DNA of 17,429 bases, from NCBI RefSeq assembly GCF_000003605.2, contig NW_003123407.1:304978-322406 (forward strand). The letters run 5' to 3'. Shown piece after piece: positions 1-7,740 of the stretch. A model generated the notes under the pieces. The model was given only the letters and a program-made list of their open reading frames with translations, did no database searches and was not told the origin of the DNA. The stretch is from Saccoglossus kowalevskii. Taxonomy: Eukaryota; Hemichordata; Enteropneusta; Harrimaniidae. The translations under genes were made by a program, and so were the position numbers. Numbering within the stretch: position 1 is the stretch's first letter; every line of letters begins with the position of its first letter.

Positions 1-173
1 ACTATCTCTTAAAAATTTGATTTGTAATATTTTTTCTCTTTCTCTCTTTATTTGGAGATTTGTGTGATTAAACTATGAAATTATATATACAGGGGTTACG
101 GACTCGACTAGTTCTGATGAACTATATCTGTAATCCCCACCAAAAAAAAGAAAAGTTATCTAAGTAGAATTCG
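1..173. other. Upstream non-coding flank
   Basis: AT-rich sequence without an open frame. It contains a nested inverted repeat, GGGGTTAC near 92 against GTAATCCCC near 130, with AGTTC-TGAT-GAACT inside, followed by an A-rich run. It may be the tail of a small dispersed repeat; nothing else is recognised. Confidence 0.4.
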
Positions 174-297
<124 letters not shown>

Positions 298-437
298 ATG
301 TATTTACTACCTGTGCAACTTCTACCTTTACCGTTGTTTTTTTCTTGTTTTTTTTTGGTGAAATAAATTTCATTCATTCATATAAGATTATATAATATTG
401 GTATTGTATTGATAACCATTTTGACTTTATTTTTTTT

Positions 438-469
438 ACTATGCATCTGCATTGACGAAATCGACATTT
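438..469 (+). promoter_or_regulatory. Conserved upstream block, possible enhancer or proximal element (copy 1)
   Basis: These 32 bases recur at 17199-17230 with a single mismatch, while flanking sequence between the two promoter copies has drifted more. The block contains ATGCATCTGCA and a TGACG half-site of the CRE type. Its position is about 115-145 bases upstream of the inferred transcription start. The factor that binds is not known from the sequence. Confidence 0.4.
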
Positions 470-551
470 GGCCCAATGACACTACCTTAACCCCAAGGGT
501 GTCAGTTGGAATACAGCTATTCATAAATAATACACTCCCGTGTTTGGAGGC

Positions 552-588
552 CATGTAAAACTTGCGGGTCTGTGCTATTTCAGTCGTT
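552..588 (+). promoter_or_regulatory. Core promoter of the decarboxylase gene: degraded TATA element plus initiator
   Basis: A TATA-like element, CATGTAAAA, lies at 552-560 and an initiator-like TTCAGTC at 579-585. The presumed +1 A is at 582, about 29-30 bases from the TATA-like box, which is the usual animal spacing. The first ATG downstream of this point is the chosen start at 675. The matching positions of the second copy (17317-17350) hold GATATAAAA and TTCTGTC. The conservation of this module next to the first exon is the main reason to call it a promoter. Confidence 0.6.
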
Positions 589-858
589 GGAAAACAGGAA
601 TATCGGCCAATCACTGCAAAGATCGTACAAATTATCGTATACACGATTCTAATATACTAAAATCATTCACGAACATGGAGGTCAGGCATCTGAAATCAAA
701 TATCGATAATCGTGAAATGCTGCTATCAAGAATCGTTGAATTCACTGAAGAATATATTCAAATTGTCGTAGACAACAAGGTGAAACCGTACTACATGGGA
801 ACCAATAAAGGGGCTGGACTGCGAGACTACGCAATAGGAGAAAACGGGGAGGATCTAG
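582..858 (+). CDS. Decarboxylase exon 1 (5' UTR and residues 1-61)
   Basis: The ATG at 675 is the first after the inferred transcription start and has a strong context, with A at -3 and G at +4, leaving a 5' UTR of about 93 bases. It encodes MEVRHLKSN through GENGEDL, a mostly helical N-terminal arm that is poorly conserved in the family. The exon ends at a good donor, G followed by GTAAGG at 859. It stops after one base of a codon, which joins the AT that opens the next exon to give Asp62. The frame is also open upstream to 540, but no ATG lies there after the inferred start. Confidence 0.75.
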
Positions 859-1753
859 GTAAGGTATTGTATCTTTGGGAATATTGAAAGGGGTTCCACA
901 CCGGTCTAACAGACGGGCGTCCAGGTCTGACGTTCCACAGAGTTTGGTCACTCACGTTGATATTAGTTGCTTCTCTGAAGGTCCTATATAGAACAATGAC
1001 GGAGATATGGTTCAGGTTCAAAGGGATGGGACAAAGAGGCAGGTCTTCATAAGGAGATGTGACATGCGAATGACCCCGACCCTTGTATTTCATGTACTGC
1101 ATGGTCTCGCTCTGAAGCGCTTGAACAGTCTGTGAAAACAAAGGGGCTCGAATTTAGTAATTTTACCGCCATTCGCATGATAACACTCATTTAATTACCA
1201 GATAATAGGTGACCACATTTCCCCATTTAGTGAGCTGATCAAAATGTTGGGCTTATTTTGAAAAATATAAAACCGTTATTGTGTCAATATTGCTGGTATC
1301 ATTGGACATGGCCCTTACCTGTTTGGTAAACATCCAGAGTTCTCTAAATAGATTTGGGATGTATATTAAAGAACATATGTTAGGTTGATATTATGTTTTA
1401 CCTTTGAATGAATTACTGGCCTTAATTTGAAACTCAAATAAAGCCTGGGCGCAATGAAATCTGTTAGAAGCCCAAAGCAAATTGGACATTTGTTTATTAT
1501 TATTATTTATTCGCAGTGATATCACTAGGCTCTGTGCAACGTACAACTCATCGATAAAAGGAAAGGAATAACAAATTTTTGAATGATGATTTGGTAGATT
1601 TTGTCTAGAAATGAATCAATGGACCCAACAATTCAAAAGATCTAATGAATATAATTTGGTGCGTCCCTTGCATCTCGTAAATTGCAGCCGGAAATACTGC
1701 AATATTTCAAATATTTTTTTAAAATTAATTATATGATCTCTGATGGACTGCAG
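859..1753 (+). other. Intron 1
   Basis: Bounded by GTAAGG and GGACTGCAG. Open frames inside it on the minus strand have no recognisable family and look like chance. No repeat was identified apart from a short ATT-rich run near 1490. Confidence 0.7.
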
Positions 1754-1900
1754 ATGACATACTGAAAATATATAAGGACCATGTACTTCAAGAAGGCTTG
1801 CAGACACTCCATGGGAATAACTTTGTATACCCATGTTGTAGTTCAACGTTTAGTTCAGCAATTGCCAGTTTGTTGGTATCTCTTACAAATTCGTTCCCAG
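1754..1900 (+). CDS. Decarboxylase exon 2 (residues 62-110)
   Basis: The exon follows GGACTGCAG and ends before a near-consensus donor, GTACGT at 1901. It encodes DDILKIYKDHVLQEGLQTLHG and then NNFVYPCCSSTFSSAIASLL. Family members here read roughly HP.FFAYFP..SS..S.L.D.L, so the Tyr-Pro and the Ser-rich turn are kept while the usual aromatic pair is reduced. It takes two bases from the previous junction and leaves one base, which with the GG of exon 3 makes Gly111. Confidence 0.8.
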
Positions 1901-4155
1901 GTACGTCAGTCATTGATTTGTCACATATTAAGCCGTTTACCATGTGAACACTATTCCACCAGTATATTTTTGTTACATCATTCTTGTTTTTGAATAATTT
2001 GTTATCGAAGAGAAAATAACATTCAAAATAAAAGTAATGTATATTGACACATTTTTAATGAATCTGTTATAAAATGTACACCACTTGAATAATCGGTATG
2101 TCTTGGTACTTCATAGATGCATTGCAAACTATGCGATGTTAATATAGCGGCTTTTATGAATGCCAAGTTCGAGATATCGCATTGAATGTATTACATGTGG
2201 GAACTCTCATACTAGATGCTTTGTGACGCCACTTAACCACGTGCACGACGTGCACGGGCAGAAAGCAAAAGTGTTTTATAATGTTTAGATTGATTTAAAA
2301 ACAGATTATCACACTTTCAAAAACAAGAACATTACAAGAACAAGAAAGTTTGTAAATTATGGTAGTTCTGATAAAGATCTGAAATTTCAATATCAGAGAA
2401 TGAATTCAGTAAAAATCGAACTCTTCAAAAAATACATGGGTGAAGATTTAAACAAAACAATGAGTGCTCTATGTGGTTACCAGACTTATCATTGGACTTG
2501 AATATTTCAAACATGACTAAAAAGACTACCATCGCTTGGGGGTCTTGATCGCGTCATTACAGCAGGGTGTCACATGTAGTCAATTGTGTACATTTAATGA
2601 GAGTAATTGGTGGGTAGGTAGCTGCACATATCTCAAGTCTTTGTATGATTGGTAGATGAAATAGCTGGATTGTGTTATGTATATAATACACTTCAAGTAA
2701 GTAAAAGATGGGAGTACACTTCTTGTTAGTTTATTCGACATAAAGGTTAGAAGTCTAAGAGATGGATGGTCCTGATTTGTTCTACACAAGTCCTAGTTGA
2801 TACATTTAAACTATTATTGCATTATAGTTAGCTGTGCTGAAATACTAATATTCTATATTTCAGTTCATTTTTCATAGGTGTCAACCAAACTGATTTATGA
2901 GCACAGCTGTTCCATACTCCGTGAAGTATGTAACAGACATTTTGTTTTATTTGTGCTAACTGTGCATGTGCAATAACAAAATGGGTTTACATTATTAACC
3001 ACATGGCACTTAGGTCAAGTTGTATTCACAACCCCGTGACCACGTTCTCCTCAATCAACATGACGCTTTAGAAGAATGAACCTTAATGAACACATACTAT
3101 CAAGTTTGTTGCATGGGGTTGAGTTAGATGCAAAATATGTCCGTTCTGGTGTAGCTGATCACCATGATCGTCGCCGTCACCGATGTACGTTTGTACACTG
3201 TCGCTGGACCCCGGCACTGGACAACAAATAGCAGTGTGCAAGGGATGCGTAATTTCCTGTTTATCGGACGCTTCGATTTCGTGTCACTATTAAAATTATT
3301 GCTACCTTTTACATAAGACGGACTAGATGGTCTATATAAAGCGATAAAGAGGATCGCAAAAAAGTTAAATCATTTGAAACATTTACCCGACGCCTCCCTC
3401 TCTTTTGAAATCGGCCTCGGTGATGATGGGATGGTCGGGAATCTATTTCTTTCAGAAGTGTTGGTATTGCGCCAGGTTCAAGTTGTCGGCGTTTCTCTTT
3501 AAAACCCAGCTGGTTTTTCATGGACGAGTACAGTTTTTGAAGAAATTTTCTGAGGTGAAGTGAACTCTACATATGACGCTGTAAGGAGAAAGCCCATTCT
3601 AACCCTTTCTGGTTGTTTTCACGGCTTTCATCCACTGACGTCGCACCTTCTGATCAATTGGAAACGTGTGAATACTTATATTATGGCTATACGTATTACT
3701 GCAACTGCCCACAACACAACGTTCAACTGTCATAAATGTTTGTTGTGAATGCAACTTCTAAAAACTCTCTCTCAACAAAATAAAATAACATGAAAAAAAA
3801 AGAAACGCCGACCGAAAAATGTATATCGTCTGAAAGTACATGTATGTCGAATGACGCAGTGTTACAAAAATACGGCTCAGGGGTATGGCTTCCTCTCATA
3901 TCCGGAAAAAGTCTAAGTTATCATTTTCAGCAAAATAAATCAATAACTGTTCTTTTCGGTGGGACAGGTGTGAGTAGGCATTGCACAGGCACTTTAAGAG
4001 ATAGACTATAAATGGCAATCCTTAAAAAGTAATTTGAAGATGTGAGATTTAGGATTTGGCTTTTTTTAAATCATCTTAAAGCCAATTTAAAGGAATACTT
4101 CACAAGGTATAGGTGATATGAATATATAATAATTTTCGCTTACATTTCTCTATAG
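1901..4155 (+). other. Intron 2 (2.26 kb)
   Basis: Bounded by GTACGT and the pyrimidine-rich CTCTATAG. I scanned it for a missing exon because decarboxylases often have more sequence here, but exon 3 continues the family alignment directly. A small plus frame at 3790-4011 has an acceptor-like and a donor-like site around 3929-3966 but no family resemblance. Nothing else is supported. Confidence 0.6.
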
Positions 4156-4231
4156 GGAAGTTTTTATTGTGCCCTGGCGCAGTACGTATGGAAAATATAA
4201 TAATTGAATGGGTAGCAGGACTATTCCGTCA
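4156..4231 (+). CDS. Decarboxylase exon 3 (residues 111-136)
   Basis: A pyrimidine-rich acceptor, ACATTTCTCTATAG, precedes the exon. The product reads GKFLLCPGAVRMENIIIEWV followed by AGLFR. This matches the family segment W.tSPa.tElE..v.dWla.llg, with Cys-Pro-Gly in place of Ser-Pro-Ala and the upstream Trp missing. The 3' border is uncertain. A better donor, GTCAGT at 4228, gives a phase that does not fit the proposed exon 4, whereas the weaker GTGTTA at 4232 does. Confidence 0.72.
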
Positions 4232-4419
4232 GTGTTAAACATGCCCCTCTAGTGACGACGCGCTTCTGTGTCGTAAATGAATGTATGTGACTCCATCGGT
4301 TCAAATCTTCTATTTGTTTGTTCAGATATTTATCGGTCAGCAAATAACAAAGTTCATTTGAACATTTCATTTACATGTTTTCTATAATCATTCTTTTTGA
4401 GAAATAGTTGAGATTGAAC

Positions 4420-4460
4420 GTGTGTGTGTTTGTTTGTTTGTTTGTGTGTTTATTTATTTA
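4420..4460. repeat. Compound GT / GTTT / ATTT microsatellite in intron 3
   Basis: A run of TG dinucleotides passes into TTTG and then TTTA units. It lies in the short intron upstream of the tentative exon 4. Confidence 0.85.
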
Positions 4461-4524
4461 CGACTATCCTTTTTTAACAATGTGATTAAAGTGTTTTCTA
4501 AACAAAAACATATTGATAAATTAG

Positions 4525-4593
4525 GATTAGTGATTGCGGAGGTTTGCGTTCTGAATTCTATGTGTTCGCTTTGTCAATAAAAACGTCATCAAC
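4525..4593 (+). CDS. Decarboxylase exon 4, tentative (residues 137-158)
   Basis: Between exons 3 and 5 the family needs a segment of the type GGVIQGSASEA.LVALLAAR, which helps hold the PLP phosphate. The only stretch I can fit reads ISDCGGLRSEFYVFALSIK and then TSST. It gives GG, SE and AL in register but is two to four residues short. Both borders are phase-compatible, one base entering and two leaving before GTATTT. The acceptor ATAAATTAG has a poor pyrimidine tract. A different small exon, or true loss of this segment, remains possible. Confidence 0.4.
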
Positions 4594-4686
4594 GTATTTT
4601 TACATTGCATAGAAGCGCTTTTCGGCGTACAAATCCGTTTTAGCCGAGAGGTAATGACAGTTAAATGCTTGTTGTTATATTCCCAG

Positions 4687-4843
4687 GCTCGTAGTATATG
4701 CCACTTCGTCCACACATGTGTGTCTTCAGAAGGCACTGTTAACATGTGGCTTAAAAGAAGCTGTTATACGCAATGTACCCATAGATGATGGTTGTATAAT
4801 GGATACGGAAGAAATGAGACACATGATAGAAGAGGACTCAAAG
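4687..4843 (+). CDS. Decarboxylase exon 5, with the PLP-stacking His (residues 159-211)
   Basis: The acceptor is TATATTCCCAG and the donor is AAAG followed by GTATAT. The exon encodes LVVYATSSTHVCLQKALLTC, then a segment including VIRNVPIDDG and MDTEEMRHMIEEDSK. Family members read LVVY.SdqaHsS.eKAa...Gl followed by .V..D....mD...L...I..D. The His of SSTH at about residue 169 corresponds to the residue stacking over the cofactor ring. The exon ends in phase 0 after a Lys codon. Confidence 0.85.
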
Positions 4844-4889
4844 GTATATACTCACATGAGTTATTGTTGTCCGTCAAATGATGTTGATT

Positions 4890-4988
4890 CCCTCCCGTCA
4901 CGCATCCATTGTTGTCCTGACCTATGGAACCAATGTATTTGGAACTGTGAACGCGATTACGGAGAAATTGAAACATTGTTGAAGGGAA
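4890..4988 (+). pseudogene. Possible relic of a duplicated decarboxylase exon in intron 5
   Basis: Inside intron 5, frame 4860-4991 reads ASIVVLTYGTNVFGTVNAIT followed by EKLKHC and a stop. This resembles the family strand AGTT..GAVDPI, which the real exon 6 encodes as ATIGRTVSGSVDPI some 550 bases downstream. No usable acceptor opens this frame and no good donor follows it, so it is not likely to be spliced in. Chance resemblance cannot be excluded on so short a match. Confidence 0.35.
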
Positions 4989-5454
4989 ATCAAATCTCCC
5001 TCTCAACGAAGTTTCGACCGTAATTCACGTCTAAAGACTATTTCAACATTTGCCTGTAAAACAATTCTATATTCACTCCCAATAGTAAGACAAGATAGAC
5101 AATAAATGCGACTTACTTACAATAAGCACCTTTGTGTGCATACTCGACTGAAAGTCGCGTGATATTTTGTTGATCATCATATTTACTATGTTGACATGAT
5201 TCGTGTGAAGGCAGATCGAGTCGAATGACAATGCTGCATGTACTTATACACAAAGTATCACTATATTTCGTATCATATCAATTAAAAATGATTTTTCTGT
5301 GTCGCCTAGTCTAATAATAATTTCGCACTTTGCTCATAACATGTAACTTTAATGCGGCTCAAAACACATCAAACAGTTCACACACAATGTTTCATTTAAT
5401 GTCCAGTAAAGCAGGCATACTTCAATGGTCTAAAACTAATCGTTTCATAATCAG

Positions 5455-5671
5455 GCAGGCCTAATTCCATTTTTGATTGGAGCGACTATTGGTAGAACAG
5501 TGAGTGGCTCGGTTGACCCAATTGGCAAATTAGCAGATATAGCGGATGAATACAATGTTTGGTTACACGTCGATGCAGCATATGGTGGTTTCTTTGTGCT
5601 AGTGGAAGAACTCAAGTCTTGTTTTGAAGATGTTCACAGAGCTGACTCTATAATTATGGACCCTCATAAAT
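5455..5671 (+). CDS. Decarboxylase exon 6, catalytic core (residues 212-283)
   Basis: The exon starts in phase 0 after TAATCAG and encodes AGLIPFLIGATIGRTVSGSV, then DPIGKLADIADEYNVWLHVD, AAYGGFFVL and ADSIIMDPHK. Asp251 in HVDAAYGG and Lys283 in DPHK are the two invariant cofactor residues. The usual Gly-Thr-Thr of the strand before VDPI is Gly-Arg-Thr here. The donor GTATGT at 5672 follows the first base of the codon after the catalytic Lys. A second acceptor (GGCAG, exon from 5459) exists but would break the phase with exon 5. Confidence 0.92.
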
Positions 5672-6882
5672 GTATGTAACCACAGCTTCCTTGTATGTTG
5701 AATGAATGTACATGTAAAGTCGCTAGAATATTATCAACCTTATCCCAAAGAAGATATGCTACAGAAACACTTAAATTATAAAGCTGTTTTCCAACAACTT
5801 TTCACATTGTTGTAGAAGAAACGCTGAAGTTTGTGCTTTCAATCACGAACCGCATTCACTCTTTTAACTTATCTTTGCCTGTAGAATTATAGAGTAACTA
5901 TTACAACCTTGTGGGTGTAGAGATTGAATAACAACTGAGATTAAACAATGTTTTTTTAGCATAAAAAATGCAAGAATAATTCTATCCAAGGTCATCGCTA
6001 CCACATACAAAAATAAATATTTGTGTTACTTAATTAAACTAAATTTTCTGTATTGATAAATTATACACACATATAACAAAGGGACCAACATAAAACAAAG
6101 GAATTCATGATGATAACAATCGCCTAGCAACAGCTGGCAGGCATGCTATTTACCACGCCACACTCACTGCGCAAATTTTTTTTTATCTAGGTAGTACTTT
6201 TTTTTTTTTTTTTTTTTTTAGGTAGTACTTAGTTACGATCGATCTTGGATCTTGTGGACATGTGTATTAAGCACAGAAAGTCGCAGGTTTGACCATACAC
6301 CACAAAATACATTTTAGTAAATATAGATTAGTTGTTAATGCTAGAAGTATATAATCATTCATATTCTTCGTTTTGTAAACATTTGTCCGATTTTTTGTCT
6401 CAATGTAATGCATCAGTCTGCATTATTATTTCCCAATACCATGGGTTAGATCTTTAAAACCTGACACACGCAATAATATACAGAATACACAGAGATATGC
6501 ATGGTGACCGTACAGTTTAGTAGTAAGTTAACTATATTTTTAAGTTACGTAGTTCAAGTACAATATAAGTCTGGTACTTAAAGTTAATACAGTTCACGCT
6601 TTCAAATGTTGGTTGCTGAGTATTTAATATGTGTATTTGCACACGATTTCCCACACAAAGACCCAAATAACATTTTGTGTCAATAAGCGTAATTATGCAA
6701 TTTGCGATTCCCGTAATTTCTGTTACTCAAACATAAAAAAATCATGACATGTTTAAACTTTAAATTATGCAAAGTAAAAATATAACAAACATTAAGGTTT
6801 CAACAGATAGGTCACATTTTATTATAATAATGACTACTAACAGCGCCCTCAATATGCTTTAACACTTATTTTTGATTGACAG
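5672..6882 (+). other. Intron 6 with poly-T tract and duplicated flank
   Basis: The intron splits the codon just after the catalytic Lys. At 6189-6230 a T run of about 22 bases is flanked on both sides by AGGTAGTACTT, as left by slippage or by a small insertion. No coding signal is seen. Confidence 0.8.
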
Positions 6883-7090
6883 CACTGTTCATGCCATTTG
6901 GATATAGCATAGTAATCTTAAAGAATGGTGAACTACTGAAATCATGCTGTGGCATCAACAATGGGTATTTTGATTCTGCGTTCCCATCAGAAGACTACCC
7001 TATTGAAAAAGACCTTCCTGTTGATAAAGACTCTCCTGTTGATGAAGACTTTCCTGTTGATCTCACAATTGAAACAAGTGAACCCTTCAG
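6883..7090 (+). CDS. Decarboxylase exon 7, catalytic-loop region with hexapeptide repeat (residues 284-353)
   Basis: The acceptor TTGATTGACAG leaves CA, which completes the Ser284 codon begun in exon 6, so the protein reads DPHK-SLFMPFGYSIVILKNG. This fits the family form DPHKglFlPyGtg.llvrdG. The second half holds four tandem six-residue units (321-344), then TIETSEPFR. The donor GTATTT lies at 7091. Read without splicing, the frame continues to a stop near 7322, but the spliced join to exon 8 restores FRALVLWLPLKLHG, which is diagnostic. Confidence 0.92.
6993..7064 (+). repeat. Four tandem 18-bp units coding for D-x-P-(I/V)-(E/D)-x
   Basis: The units encode DYPIEK, DLPVDK, DSPVDE and DFPVDL. 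Units two to four share CCTGTTGAT at the DNA level. They occupy the segment between SAFPSE and TIETSEPFRA, which aligns with the mobile catalytic loop of the family. The array keeps the reading frame, and its copy number could vary between alleles or paralogues. Confidence 0.9.
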
Positions 7091-7633
7091 GTATTTGGTA
7101 ATGGTTAATCTAATCGTTAAGCTGACTGACCAACAAACAATAATTTGCAAATGGCAGCGGGGATCTCGTTGGGAGCGAGAGTGTAACAAGACTTTGTTTT
7201 GCTTCTTAACTAATGTTCCATTGTCTATCACCATCGCGACTACTGCTCCCCTTACCATGGAAACCACGTTATTTGAATTGTTGAATACAAAGACGGCAGG
7301 AAATGTGTTGGGGAAAGTGGTTTAAAAATAAATCACGTGGTTCTCTGCTCTCACCTATACCTCGGCAGTAGTTTGCGAATAATGTATGTACCGCGTTGAA
7401 AACAAAGTATTTGACAAATGTTACACTAGCTAATTTAGTATTGCAATGAATTATATTCTTGAAAAGTTAAAGTACTTTTACGAATCTAAACAAATGGTTT
7501 CGATTAAACAATCTATAGTATGTGTTGTGCGCTCAGTATTCAGACAGTCAAAAATTAATAATTCATTGTATGTTGTTTCTAATTAATTATCATTCAATCA
7601 TATATACACGTCCCACTATCTGTTTTGTAACAG

Positions 7634-7740
7634 GGCTTTGGTTTTATGGTTACCATTAAAACTACATGGTGTTGGAGCATTCAGATGTCTTTTGCAAGAA
7701 AAGGTCTTCCTCGCAGGTTACCTTTTCAGGACCATAAAAG
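7634..7740 (+). CDS. Decarboxylase exon 8 (residues 353-388)
   Basis: The acceptor TTTTGTAACAG gives one base that completes Arg353. The product is ALVLWLPLKLHGVGAFRCLL and then QEKVFLAGYLFRTIK. This matches R.l..WLPLKlhGv.afr..leek..la.yl, the start of the C-terminal domain, very closely. The donor is AAAAG followed by GTTTGT, leaving one base that joins AA of exon 9 to make Glu389. Confidence 0.92.

Noticed and set aside
3309-3521. Minus-strand frame with basic residues in intron 2
   Set aside because: No domain, no splice partners and low-complexity charge pattern; likely chance.
3790-4011. 73-codon plus frame containing FGGTG between acceptor-like and donor-like sites, considered as the missing phosphate-binding exon
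   Set aside because: It lies upstream of exon 3, while the missing segment must follow exon 3, and the flanking residues do not fit the family.
4718-5023. Reading exon 5 straight through into a 101-codon frame
   Set aside because: Splicing at 4843 to 5455 restores EEDSK-AGLIPFLIGAT, as in the family. The read-through sequence has no resemblance.
6995-7267. Minus-strand frame with STG-type repeats over exon 7
   Set aside because: It is the complement of the plus-strand hexapeptide repeat; the frame stays open only because the unit is 18 bases.
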